Shown here: positions 37,106-47,939 of the stretch, piece by piece
How the letters are laid out: every line of letters starts with the position of its first letter
Numbering within the stretch: position 1 is the stretch's first letter
Assembly: GCA_905160935.1 (NCBI GenBank)
Contig: CAJHZI010000382.1
Location: 2,615,001 to 2,679,000 of the forward strand
DNA length: 64,000 nt
Direction of reading: 5' to 3'
Origin: Enchytraeus crypticus
Taxonomy: Eukaryota; Annelida; Clitellata; Enchytraeida; Enchytraeidae
Position numbers and translations under genes: made by a program
The notes under the pieces: model-generated
What the model saw: only the letters and a program-made list of their open reading frames with translations
Database searches by the model: none
Told to the model about the DNA's origin: nothing

Positions 37106-37219
37106 ATTGATTTGTCATTTTTCATTATAATTATTATATTCCGTTAAGAATGTTAACGACATTTTAATATCTACTTTGCAACTTTGCACTTAAATAGAAA
37201 AATGAAAGAGTTATATACC

Positions 37220-37231
37220 ATATATATATAT

Positions 37232-37306
<75 letters not shown>

Positions 37307-37325
37307 ATATATATATATATTTATA
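37220..37325. repeat. (TA)n microsatellite
   Basis: About 50 TA units with a TACATGTATA interruption, in intron 1 of the five-exon gene. Confidence 0.95.
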
Positions 37326-38003
37326 CAGTATATATCTTATAAATTTCAAGTGGCTGATTCAAGTTACATGATCCAAGTCACTGTCTGTCTTTGCAAACTA
37401 ATGTAGCCCAATGTTTCGGGAAAATATTGTTTCTGAGTTGACTTCCAACTTCCTCCTCTATTTCTGTTTAAGAGCTTCTTACAACAATTGTATTTTAGGG
37501 TTGCCATGAGTCTAAATGCTCGTCAATCAGAAAATATTATTCTGAAGTATTGAAAATAATTCCTAAAACCGCGACGTGAAAACAGCGTGTCGTGGTATAT
37601 ATGAAAGTCCCTATTAGTAGTCCCTAATGCTTTTAATACAAAAATTTGTATCGAAATAAGCTAAAAACATTGTATTTCATTATTGTTATTATTATTATTA
37701 CTTTATTTCATTTTATTAGAACACTACTATCACGGTAAATCGCTGTAGTTATCAGAACTGCATCATATCATATACGGGTTCATACAATCGATTTTTTCCA
37801 CCAACAGCATTGACCTAATAAACTGTTCATTAATAGGTCAAATTCAATGTAACCTTTAGAAAGAGAAAATGTAAGCCCGTAATTTTTATTACTTATATCT
37901 TGTAAGTGGATGAACAAATATTGAATATTGCTACATAGGAATTAGTTAAAAAGCTGAGGCAATATAATTATTATATAAATATACAAATTATGTTTTTACA
38001 CAG
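37326..38003. other. Intron sequence, no feature
   Basis: AT-rich remainder of intron 1, ending in the acceptor TTTTTACACAG. Confidence 0.4.
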
Positions 38004-38082
38004 AAAAAAGTATGAACCGTATGTTTTCAATTCTTTGAAGCCATACAGAGATACTACTGCTTTGCGTCTTGCGATTGAACAA
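38004..38082 (+). CDS. Unrecognised five-exon gene, exon 2
   Basis: A 79-bp exon between TTTTTACACAG and a consensus GTAAGT donor. Its first base completes an Arg codon (AG|A). It encodes residues 73-99, KKYEPYVFNSLKPYRDTT then ALRLAIEQ, and ends in phase 0. Aromatic/Tyr-Pro spacing (YEPYVF, KPYRD) resembles no domain I can name. Confidence 0.75.
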
Positions 38083-38670
38083 GTAAGTAATGGCTGCTGA
38101 TCATTATTTTATATTTATGTTTAGAGTTGTAAATTGTTTGTATATTTCGATACAACTTTAATCTAGTAAGGAAATGAAGGTTCTTGATGGATTGACCCCT
38201 ACTAATTGCTGATTATATTTTTATCAGGCAAGACAGTAATTTAACCATACGCATGTCATGACTAAACCTTTCAATTTTAATTTATTTAGTCTAATGATAA
38301 TTAAAATATTTGTAACTTTTCTTTCTTCTAGACATGTATTGTTCTTCAATGTACTCACTATGTTTTCTACTGTCTACTCATCAAACATATTTGTTCAATG
38401 ATTGATAGATAATGGCCAAATAGATAAGGATAAGGAATCATATGTAGGCCAATTATATAAAATTAATCTGTTAGTAAATGTACTGTAAGTCTATTATTAT
38501 GACTAAAGTAAACATAGTTGCCTCTCTCACTTTAAAACTCGTGTAAGCGATATGTTGGTAACTCGATAATTACAAACATTATGTGCTTTGATCTTCACCT
38601 GCTGTTACGATCACCTGCATAGATGTTTTTGTTCATGTTAATGATGCTACTCATTGACTCTTTCTATAGT
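38083..38670. other. Intron sequence, no feature
   Basis: Start of intron 2 of the five-exon gene; AT-rich. Confidence 0.35.
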
Positions 38671-39060
38671 CTATGCGCCAGACGATGTGTTTTCTATAGG
38701 CTATACACAAGAAGATGTGTTTTCTATAGGCTATACACAAGAAGATGTGTTTTCTATAGGCTATACACAAGAAGATGTGTTTTCTATAGGCTATACACAA
38801 GAAGATGTGTTTTCTATAGGCTATACACAAGAAGATGTGTTTTCAATAGGCTATGCGCCAGAAGATGTGCTTTCTATAGGCTATGCGCCAGGAGATATGT
38901 TTTCTATAGACTATGCGCCATGAGATTTGTTTTGTATAGGCTATGCCCCATGAGATATGTTTTCTATAGGCTAAGCGCCATGAGATATGTTTTCTATAGA
39001 CTATGCGCCATGAGATTTGTTTTGTATAGGCTATGCGCCAGGAGATATGTTTTCCTGTGC
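38671..39060. repeat. 30-bp minisatellite, 13 units
   Basis: Exactly 13 units of 30 bp. Unit 1 begins CTATGCGCCAGACGATGTG, five near-identical CTATACACAAGAAGATGTG units follow, then seven variants. Because 30 is divisible by three, two + frames and one - frame stay open across it, giving artefactual 10-residue repeat proteins (RRCVFYRLYT). It lies in intron 2 of the five-exon gene. Confidence 0.95.
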
Positions 39061-39269
39061 ACATAGAGTACATGCGACACAAAAAACACAACGATGTTTT
39101 TTTATTCTCTGTTGCTGAATTACATTAATAGTCAAGTATATGTATGCCTGTCTGACCGTTTAGGTTAAGATTAGAGTTGGAATGGGTTGGAGCAGGATAT
39201 TAGTGTTATCACTGAAGGTCAGGTGGTGTTTATTTAAGACTAGTCTTTGTTGCCAGTGATAAAGACATA

Positions 39270-40257
39270 GGGGAGAGCGGGGCAAGTTGATACGAGGGTA
39301 GGTCGATACAAGTGGCATAAAATTGCCAGTTTTTATTTCTTTCCAACGAGAGGCCGTTTACAAGTAGTCCCAGTATTTCTACTTCTTCACACATTTTCGT
39401 CAGAAAATGAAATAAGAGGTTTAGCCAAAAATTATAAATTATAAAAAATTGTTTTTATTCACTCATCTAAAATAATCAGGGATGTCTTAGTAAGCTTTTA
39501 TAATCAATACGTTAAGCAAAATTATTAATCTTTTTATATTAAAGTAAGCCTAGTTATACAGTGCATGGACTGTGCTGTTACCGTTATTCTACTAATAAAC
39601 GCCAATTTGCTATTAAATTTTTTTGATACGCGAGTGTGGATAGGGCTAGTTGATACATCTTGCGTGGGGCAAGTTCATACATGTATCAACATACCACTTC
39701 TAAATAGAAAAACAAGAAAAAGGTGGATAACGTTATTGAGTGTTAAATGTGGGTACAATATGCTTGTGCAAATAAAAATCAGCACTTCATTTGCCCAAAT
39801 TGCAACTCTTATGATGCTATATAGCAGCAAAATTTCAAAAATAAATTTCACGATGATAAATTCGTATGTGGTAACACGTAGATGTACGGTATGAGAAAAA
39901 GCCATAGATTTAAGCAAAACGTAGTTAGAGCTTTCTCTAACTATTGACTTTTCTGAATAATATATAGCTTTAAGTATCTCTATCTTGCGACAATTCAATC
40001 AGCTAATGGTATGTGTATCAACTTGCCCCTCGTCAGTATCAACTTACCCCGCTATGGGGCAGGATGATACAATTTGGGTTATGATACTTGAAGTCAATTT
40101 ACTGTTAGTTGTTTATTTGTATCAGAACGGTTACGCATTGAACATATCACTGAAATATGTTACTAAAATAATATATAGATTGGATTGTTTTTATCCTAAT
40201 ATATTACCGTAATTTTGGCAAAACGTCAAAATAGTATCAGCTTGCCCCGCTCTCCCT
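39270..40257. mobile_element. 988-bp TIR element with repeated subterminal motif
   Basis: The ends, read inward, are GGGGAGAGCGGGGCAAG (left) and AGGGAGAGCGGGGCAAG (right), each flanked by TA. The motif GGGGCAAGTTGATAC or its complement recurs inside at about 39281, 39302, 39640, 39663, 40012, 40035, 40058 and 40233. The one long frame (39565-39894) does not resemble a transposase. Non-autonomous; superfamily not assigned. It lies in intron 2 of the five-exon gene. Confidence 0.8.
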
Positions 40258-40330
40258 TAAGCTGTTTCTGTCTTACATTTTCTTGTTAGATGATGGAGGA
40301 CTCATGGCTCTACTGTGTTTGTGCTTATAG

Positions 40331-40488
40331 CCGGATGATGTGCAGCACTTCGCAGTCAGCAGGAATACAGCCGGTGGACCGTGTGACCCATGGATCTCTC
40401 TCGAACTTGACATGAAGTTATCCTCGCCCAGACCTTCTGTAGCCACAAACAGATACAAGCGTCAAACATCAGGAAGCAACACTGCCAG
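40331..40488 (+). CDS. Unrecognised five-exon gene, exon 3
   Basis: The exon follows the acceptor GTTTGTGCTTATAG and starts in phase 0, matching exon 2. It encodes residues 100-152: PDDVQHFAVSRNTAGG, CDPWISLELDMKLSSPRPSV and a basic RYKRQTSGSN stretch. It ends GCCAG before GTAGCT, phase 2. An earlier AG at 40289-40290 would introduce stops in the exon, which supports the acceptor used here. Confidence 0.7.
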
Positions 40489-40886
40489 GTAGCTCATCAC
40501 TGTTTGTACGTTGAGGACATATCCTTAGCTGCAATAACAGACAAAATTTCCAAAATATTGCAATTAATAGTGGCAGCCACCAAGAGCATGAAAGTATAAT
40601 TCTTCAAAAAGAAAACAAAGTTCATTTACCATATTAATACGGTAAATGATCGACTCAAACCTTGGAATAGGCAAACTATGGTGGTATTGATTTAAAAATT
40701 CGTATTATGAATAATTAAAATTGTCCGTGTCCTCTAAGCACCCAGTTACATGACAGTTTCAAATGCAATGATAATTATAATGCATGATACATACATGTAA
40801 GTATGCACAGAGTTTGAATAGTTTTCGCAACAATTAAGACCTAGTGTCCCCAGTATAGGCCTATAATCTTGTAGTTAGCATCGATG
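40489..40886. other. Intron sequence, no feature
   Basis: Part of intron 3; a small CATTTACC/GGTAAATG stem lies near 40625-40650. Confidence 0.35.
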
Positions 40887-41014
40887 TGGCTGGAGCCAGT
40901 GGCGATGTCGGCTAGATATTCGACCGCGGATCAGTATGTGCGGGGTTCAAATCCTGGGCTCGTCCGTCAGTGACATCGCTTTCAAGTGAGGCAACTGGCG
41001 TTAACATTACCTTT
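40887..41014 (+). mobile_element. tRNA-derived SINE, best-preserved copy
   Basis: Complete head, A box TGGCGATGTCGG, B box GGTTCAAATCC and tail GTTAACATTACCTTTTT. Located in intron 3 of the five-exon gene, sense orientation. Confidence 0.87.
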
Positions 41015-41433
41015 TTAAAAAATCATTCAATTTAAAAATATGCTATACATGTACATGCAGATTTCAACAATTATAATTTTTTTATCTTCAATTAGTAAGT
41101 ATAATTTTCTTATATTCACAATGACATGAGTACTAAATATAGATGTGCAATTCATAAAATATCTCATTTAAATGAGCGATCATGTTGCATCTAGGCAGGT
41201 TTTAATAAATAGTTACTGACTACATCAGTTAATGAATTGTACATAAAATTATGCAATCTGCATCATCAAGCAAATTGACTTGAAATGTAATAGCGATCTA
41301 AATACACAGTACTATATGAACTAAGATTTAATTTATAATAATTTGACATTACTATTTTAATTTTATGCTTTCCGCTGTCAAAGAAGTGAAACTTAAATCC
41401 GTAGACGTTAAATTTATACTGCTTCTATAACAG

Positions 41434-41643
41434 AAGTAACAGAAATAACGCTGGAGAACGTGATGGAGGAGTTACTTCCAGGTCACAGAAATCTTCCAGA
41501 TCTTCTGACAGGAGGCTATCGACACAGAGAGAAGAAGATGAGGACAAGGAAGGAAAGAGAAAATCTGATTATCCAATTGTAACTTTCTATCGTAATGAGA
41601 TGACCGGTAAACAACTGGACTACAGTTATGTTCCTCTAATAAG
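41434..41643 (+). CDS. Unrecognised five-exon gene, exon 4
   Basis: A 210-bp exon after the acceptor TGCTTCTATAACAG; its first base completes an Arg codon. It encodes residues 152-222: a Ser/Arg-rich and acidic stretch (SRSQKSSRSSDRRLSTQ, EEDEDKEGKRK), then SDYPIVTFYRNEMTGKQLDY and SYVPLI, which looks like a folded or peptide-binding segment. It ends phase 2 at AG|GTATGA. Confidence 0.75.
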
Positions 41644-42161
41644 GTATGAAATTATCAAATATAAAAGGCAGGCCAAAGCTGGGTTGTATAATAATTTAAA
41701 GGCACGTAACATTACAGAACTTAACCGTCATTATGCAGTATTCTGTATCCAAATAACTTAACTTAATTATACTGGTTCAGGAAGTCGCTAACTTTTGGAA
41801 CATCAGTCCAAAAAAGAAAAATACTAATTGTTCGCTCAAAGCAGTGCACTCAGCAGACTATATTTTCTCAGCTCTGTGGAATCCATGTAACAATTGTAAA
41901 TAGCTGTAAATCTAATAGATTCAAGCAGAAATTTCTATGTAGAAGGCAGATAAAAAACTTAAAGGTATTGCATGCATAATTATTACTGAACTAAAATCCA
42001 TTTTATTACCCTTTTATCGAAAAATTTGCAACTGGCATGATTCCATTATTCCTGATTAAGTTAAGAGTTTAAAGCAATAAATAATTAGCATAGAAAAATT
42101 TAATTTCAATATGAAGGTTTAATGTTCATTAACACAATATTATTTTTCTGAATTTTTGTAG
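41644..42161. other. Intron 4, no feature
   Basis: AT-rich intron ending TTTTTGTAG. Confidence 0.5.
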
Positions 42162-42528
42162 AACTGAGGTGCGGAATACTTACAGCATGAACGCTACGAA
42201 GAAGAGAGATCAAGACTATAACAAGACGAAGGCTGAATTCTCTCGTCGAGGTCTCGGAAACATGGCGGAGCTAACAGAAAACAGCAAGCACATCCTATCT
42301 GACGCTTATCTCGCTTATCTTCGCAACACACCTGGCTCCACCAAGGCTGTCCACGAATGTCTAAGAGCTGAAAAAGAGAAAGAGAAGCAGAATGAACGAA
42401 AGAAATCTGAGAAACCTGATCAAGACAGATCTTCAAGATGTAGTACCAGTAGGGCTGATTCAAGAACGAGCCAGGCGTCTAGCACGTGTGCAGGTAGTGA
42501 CGACAGCAACACGTCGAGGCGTGATTGA
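42162..42528 (+). CDS. Unrecognised five-exon gene, last exon
   Basis: Terminal coding exon, residues 222-343. It opens with another Arg codon split as AG|A, then TEVRNTYSMNATKKRDQDYN. A predicted helical stretch follows (MAELTENSKHILSDAYLAYL), then a Lys/Glu-rich helix (ECLRAEKEKEKQNERKKSEK) and a low-complexity Ser/Arg/Asp tail. The TGA stop is at 42526-42528 and AATAAA lies at 42611, about 80 bp on. All four junctions conserve frame, which argues strongly for a real gene although the product is unknown. Confidence 0.8.
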
Positions 42529-42610
42529 TACAACGAGGATGATAATTGCAGAGTTATTTATGGAGGAGACTGAGAGATCAGAAAAAATCTAAGAGAATAC
42601 AGGAAATGCA

Positions 42611-42616
42611 AATAAA
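42611..42616 (+). terminator. Polyadenylation signal of the five-exon gene
   Basis: AATAAA about 80 bp after the stop codon, in the expected orientation. Confidence 0.5.
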
Positions 42617-43160
42617 ATAAAAACTAATGATCAAACAAGAGAAAAGTAGATCAATAGCAGTAATCTTAAGTTTATACTGTGGTAAAGCAAAAATTAGCTT
42701 CAAATGGATCGATAATTATATACATATGCATGTATGTAGACCAACAAAGTATTTGTATGATCAGCAAATAGTACAACTATTTATTCATAGTAGTGCATTT
42801 ACTAGCCATTGGTACCCGTAACACGGCAATGCTAAAGTTCTTTATCTTACTTCTATTGGTATATTTACACAAAGAGAGTAATGTAATGAATTGCTTTGAA
42901 CTTATTAATTTAAAAGTTATAGCTAAACTACTGTGACTATAAAAAAAGAATTTATTGATCAAGTAAATTGGAATGAAACATTGTAAATATAACTAAATAA
43001 ACGAAAAAAAGGAGATACAAGTCCTGATGAGAATGAATCTGCACGTGGATTGGAAGACAGACATGATGCACCCTCATTTGAGTGACAACGTTCCTTGTGA
43101 AAACATGCATCATTTGAATTGAAAGACAGACATGGTGCGCCCTCTCTTGAGTGATGACAT
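42617..43160. other. Intergenic, no gene seen
   Basis: Two related ~30-bp segments with GACAGACATG near 43056 and 43124, otherwise nothing. Confidence 0.35.
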
Positions 43161-43175
43161 CTTGAGTGTTATAGA

Positions 43176-43221
43176 AAAACAGAGACAGAGAGAGAGATAG
43201 AAAGAGAGAAAGAGAGCTAGT

Positions 43222-43258
<37 letters not shown>
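43176..43258. repeat. (AG)n-rich microsatellite
   Basis: GAGA/AAAGAG run, purest at 43220-43256. Confidence 0.9.
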
Positions 43259-43260
<2 letters not shown>

Positions 43261-44184
43261 GCGCACCTGGGATTTTATATTTTAGGATTAGTCGAAATTG
43301 ATAAGTGCACTAATAGTACTTTGTGTGCATCAGTTCAGCTTATAATTTAACAGTTACTTTAATTATACTATAACTGCTTCATTTAATACAAGCTCATGAC
43401 AATTATTATTAATATTTTATTGAAATTATCGTTATTTTCCAAATGCATTCAGCTGAAAATGATCTTCTAGAAAAGGAAGATAAATTAGATAAATTAGATA
43501 AAAGGAAGACAAATTATATTTTTAAAATGTAGCTATATATTTGGTTGGGCGAATTTTAAAACAGCATTTTAAACTTTGTTTAAAATGTACCGCTAATGTA
43601 CGGCACAAGCCTTCTATAGTCTGGGAAACGATATAAGCGAAAGAGCAGAGGAAATTACTATTTTTAATAAATTAATTTTCAAGAATTTTTAAATAACAGA
43701 TTAAAATTTAGGAAGGTTAAATTATACTACAATTTTTGTAGGCAGTCAACTTCAAATTCCGTAGCCAGATTCTTGCCTTCAATTGTGCGCTGAAGCCATT
43801 GCAAGATCAATAACATAAATAATTATATAATCAACAAATATTTTACTGATATAAATCACGAACCTCAAGGTATTCTCTTTGTCAGCGCCGGTAGTGGAGA
43901 GAACTGATGAAGTGTCTTTAAGTACTAGTACTTCTAATTTGAGGCTCATGAGATGTTCGGTTTCATTAACTACTGTAATTGACGAAATGCATTTCAGAAG
44001 GTTTTTACTTAAATTAACGTTTTATTGACTAACTCTTTACTGAATAAGTTCTATATTGATTCATTTTCATTACTAAAATGATATGAAAATATCTTAATAG
44101 GCTTGAGTCTGTAATTCTGTATATCTACCAATCCGACTTCTTTTGTACATTGCTAATATTTTATGTTGTTTGTCAGTTGAACTT
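43259..44184. other. Intergenic and 3' UTR sequence
   Basis: AT-rich. On the reverse strand an AATAAA lies at 44021-44026, about 160 bp after the stop of the membrane protein gene, and is its likely polyadenylation signal. Confidence 0.45.
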
Positions 44185-44862
44185 TTAATCCAGACCTTCC
44201 TCCACAGTATGCAACCCTGACCCAGAAGATGAGGCAAAGCTTCCTCTGAGTCCACCCATCCCTGTTCCAAATGTGCAAAAACTGCGCCTGGACTGCATCG
44301 ATCTTCGTGAACTCCACCCGGCTGCTGATTTATATTCGTTCAGGTCTGTCTCGGACTCAGTATTGAATTGTTCCAAGGAGTATCTCAGTTTTTTATTAAC
44401 TGGAGAAGTTCTCCATGCTGACATGTTACCCTTCCACTGTTTGCCGTTACTTAGTTCGACACTCACAACACTTGAGCGACGCGCATCAATCGAGGAGATG
44501 CTGCAGGTTTCTAATCTGCTACCGACGCGTGGAAACACTGCTTTCTTCTCCGGCATTAGTTTAGCGATCACTGCTTTCTTAAGAGATCTGTAGGACTCTC
44601 GACGAGACTTCTCACTGAATGTCTGGAATTCTTTTAGATACTTGTCTATCTCTCTATCCTCTGACATCTTTGTTCTACTTCGGCGGATTCCTGAAGCCAG
44701 GAGAAGAATAATAGAGCAGCTGTACACCAGCAGGACTATTATTATATAGAGAGCCGCTCCACTAGCGTCAGCAACCGATTTCTTATCATTTTTTAAATCA
44801 CTCTCTTCAGGATTTGATTGGTTAAAGTATGCTGAATAGACTTCGCTTACTTGGTATATCAT
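44185..44862 (-). CDS. Single-pass membrane protein, KCNE-like topology
   Basis: A 225-residue protein from one open frame. N14-Q-S is a likely glycosylation site in a short extracellular N-terminus without signal peptide. One membrane helix spans about 37-57 (LYIIIVLLVYSCSIILLLAS), followed by a basic juxtamembrane GIRRSRTK and REIDKYLKEF. The rest (80-225) is a Ser/Arg-rich cytosolic tail with many RRxS sites, such as RRSS near 129 and SRRS near 186-194. The layout resembles KCNE-type potassium-channel beta subunits, but I see no diagnostic motif, and the tail is longer than in vertebrate KCNEs. The start is the only ATG before TM1. It is convergent with the five-exon gene. Confidence 0.65.
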   Translation of the reverse strand: MIYQVSEVYSAYFNQSNPEESDLKNDKKSVADASGAALYIIIVLLVYSCSIILLLASGIRRSRTKMSEDREIDKYLKEFQTFSEKSRRESYRSLKKAVIAKLMPEKKAVFPRVGSRLETCSISSIDARRSSVVSVELSNGKQWKGNMSAWRTSPVNKKLRYSLEQFNTESETDLNEYKSAAGWSSRRSMQSRRSFCTFGTGMGGLRGSFASSSGSGLHTVEEGLD

Positions 44863-45515
44863 TGTTTTATTAGTGTAGCATAATATTACAAAACGCTAGA
44901 TGTAGATGCTAATGAAGTTTTTCAAAGCTTCAATGTTTCACATATTATCAGGCACAACTTAAAGTTTCATATAAAATTTGTCCTCTAAGTCAATATCCTA
45001 TAATCATGACGAAATCTGCGAAGATAAAAATTGCAAAATCCAAAGTGAAAGCAACACTCTTGCTAGGCTCTCTAACATCCATATTTATGGACGTTAAAAA
45101 GGAGGATGTTCGGAACTGGAAGCTCTTGAACTATGGCTATAAAAAGAATAGAGAAATGAAATGGACGAAAAAAATTATCAGTGAAGATGTACTAAACTAA
45201 TTCACAACGAAAAAACATGTGAGCAGTAGTTCACCCATAACTTTTACATTTGTGAACGATTTTCAAATATTTTTTAGAATTAGAAAGAAGAAAAATAGAT
45301 ATCTCAAATCTACTTTCGTTACACTTCCGGTTTAACTTAATGTAAACCCTAACAGATTGTTTTACAAAATCAGTTTTGTTGAGATTTTAGAATCGTGCTT
45401 GCTAATGAAGATAACGCGATCATTAAAAAAGTTATACCTCATGAAGTGTTATGGCCCACATAGGTTGCCTGCCGAATTTCCAATGAAAAATAATCACAAA
45501 TTTCCAAAAAATAAA
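44863..45515. other. No gene recognised
   Basis: Contains a Lys-rich + frame at 45006-45200 with no recognised motif; it may be decayed transposon sequence, given the transposase remnant just after. Confidence 0.3.
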
Positions 45516-45669
45516 TGACGTTGACAAGATGAAGCAGCGCCTGGTAGAAGTTTGGCAAGATATGCAACAATTATATGTCATTGACTATGAAATAGATGAG
45601 TGTCGCAAGCGTTTCAGAGCTTTCATTCGTATCAAAAGAGGACATTTTGAGCAAACATGTATGCTTTGA
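45516..45669 (+). pseudogene. Tc1/mariner transposase C-terminal fragment
   Basis: Encodes NDVDKMKQRLVEVWQDMQQ, then EIDECRKRFRAFIRIKRG and HFEQ, and a stop. This is the C-terminal helix region typical of mariner-family transposases. Upstream catalytic parts are not recognisable. Confidence 0.65.
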
Positions 45670-46336
45670 CTGCTGACAGTACCTGTATAACATCGTTTAT
45701 TTATTGTGTTTTATTATTAGTTAAGTCGCGGATTTATTAACATTCTGAAGCGATTGATTTACTTAATTTAATATTTTCTGTAGTCGCGAATATTTTCAAG
45801 CACTGATTTAGTGCAAAAACAAATTAACAGAGATACTTGCCACTGTTTGTAGAATATGTTCTCTGATTATATCTGCGCAATAATTTAAGCAATCTGTTCA
45901 GAAATGTAAAAGTACGGGCGAGAGACTGCGCACATGTCTTTTGACTCGAAGTGTAAATGAGGTTCGCACAAGTACAATAAGGGAATTGATAAATGTTATA
46001 AGGAATAGGCCTATAGAGAAGAACTTGATGATAAACTAGTAGAAAATTTAAACGTTATAAAAAATTATACTGAGCCAGCTCTGCCTGTTTGTCTGTTTGT
46101 CTGAAGTGACGCTGAGCATCATGATTCATATTTAAAAGTCCTCAATAGTTACACTAATTACAGCTCTATCATATGTTCATTCTAAACTTCAATTCAAATA
46201 TCCAGTAGGCTATATAATGAAAGTTTATAACAGCACCATAACACTCATATCGCTAATTGCGGTTCTATTATTTGTTCATTCCCAACTTAAATTTACGTGA
46301 TATGTGTATATGTATATATGTATATATGTATATATG
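45670..46336. other. No feature seen
   Basis: AT-rich intergenic sequence. Confidence 0.35.

Positions 46337-46387
<51 letters not shown>
46337..46387. repeat. (TA)n microsatellite
   Basis: About 24 TA units after several TATG units. Confidence 0.95.
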
Positions 46388-47935
46388 GCCTCTACTGTAT
46401 ATTGAATTTCTATACCGCTTCTACGAATTTCTATATCGATTATATTACATTTACGCAATGTAGGCCTATTTTTACAATTTCTAGACCAACATTGAAAACA
46501 GCTTTTTTCAAATGAGAAATTTTTAGATACCAATTTATTGAGTCTTCCGTACGGTATATAAGTAGAACGTCACCTTAGGATTGAGAGATTAGATTTCAAA
46601 TCCAGATTCAGTTAAAATAGACCATTTTTTCTAGATGTGTGCATTTTTGCGCACGTGTAAATTCTAGTAGTAGAATATTAGAATTATAGTTGTAATTATC
46701 TGTATAGTAGAATTATCTACCTTTGTCGGACTTAGAACGTAATCGTGAAGCTCTCTACCGAACTGTTAACAAATATTTTCCGTTCTGTGGACCACAATAC
46801 CACGTGTAACAGCTGAGGCTGTTAATGAAGTCATCATTCTAGGAAAGCTTGTAGTCGATTGCTCTACAAACACTTGACGATAGTTAGATACACAGAGATA
46901 TTATCTAACGATCCACATTGGACACCTATTTTTTCACATTATTGACATACTGTATCTACAATACTGCACTGTTAGCGGACCATTGACTGAATTGGCTTCT
47001 GAGTTAAGAGTCCAAGCAGCTTTCAGACTACACCGATGCTGCCGACTTGTTTCAATATTATTCGATAATGGCAAGGGTGGAAGAAAGTCGAGATAACTGA
47101 TGTATACTATCCCTGGACGTCCGGTATGATGTCCGGCTAATGACGCCCCACGCCTGGCTGCTAATCCACACATCGATATCTCTCCATTACTTGCAGAAAT
47201 TACAATTTCAATGCTGAAAATGGACTCAGCATATAGACGGTCGGATTCGTAATAAACTCAAATCAATACAAATTTTATCTAGAGTTTATTTGGATGATGA
47301 ATTTGACTAGAATCTAATTTTTGCTTTCGCCTAAATTTAATGCATGTAAAATGGACATACATTTATGTGCATATAACCATGGCACAATGTCACACGACAG
47401 AGTCATAAAAATGATGAAATGTAACTGAAATATAGGTATATTAGGCAATTAGGGTAAAAAAATCAAGTTGAAAATTATGTAATTAAATTTTGCCTTTTTG
47501 TATCTGGATCACTGAATAATAGACAAAACTAAACTGCATTAATCAAAAGAGACGACTATGAAAGCGGAGCAAGCTATGATAACTACTTCAAAAGTTATAT
47601 ATCTCAATCTAAAGAATGCAGAATGATTGTATCTCATCATCGAAGGCTAAGCCGTAGTGAGGAGATAAACTGAAGGCTCTTACTAAGAGTGGACGTAGAA
47701 GACGACTGTCTACCATAAACCTGTGACTTTTAAATATGCTGAAGAAAAATTCCTTATTCAAATCTTTAATGATTGTTAAACTTGCAATATAATTGATTAG
47801 TTAGACAGCCGTTATGACATAGTAAGAACAATTTAATTAAGAAGATTAATAACAATATTCATTTTCGAAATCGTGTCCTTTCACCTTCGCATAAGTCAAA
47901 AACCTTGAAGCCATTTTAAGTTGAAAGAAAACCTT
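46388..47935. other. No gene recognised
   Basis: A locally GC-richer patch at 46960-47180 is open on the reverse strand for 79 codons. It has no known motif or clear splice context, so I do not call it a gene. The rest is AT-rich. Confidence 0.3.
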
Positions 47936-47939
47936 AATA

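Noticed and set aside
38671..39060. Regular 30-bp repeats resembling a CRISPR array
   Set aside because: Units are head-to-tail with no spacers and lie in eukaryotic intron sequence; this is a minisatellite.
40291..40330. Exon 3 of the five-exon gene starting at the AG before ATGATGGAGG
   Set aside because: That acceptor brings an in-frame stop before the donor; the AG at 40329-40330 keeps the frame open.
45006..45200. 64-codon Lys-rich frame
   Set aside because: No motif, and composition follows the A-rich DNA; possibly transposon debris.
46934..47173. 79-codon reverse frame in a GC-richer patch
   Set aside because: No recognisable domain, start context or splice sites.
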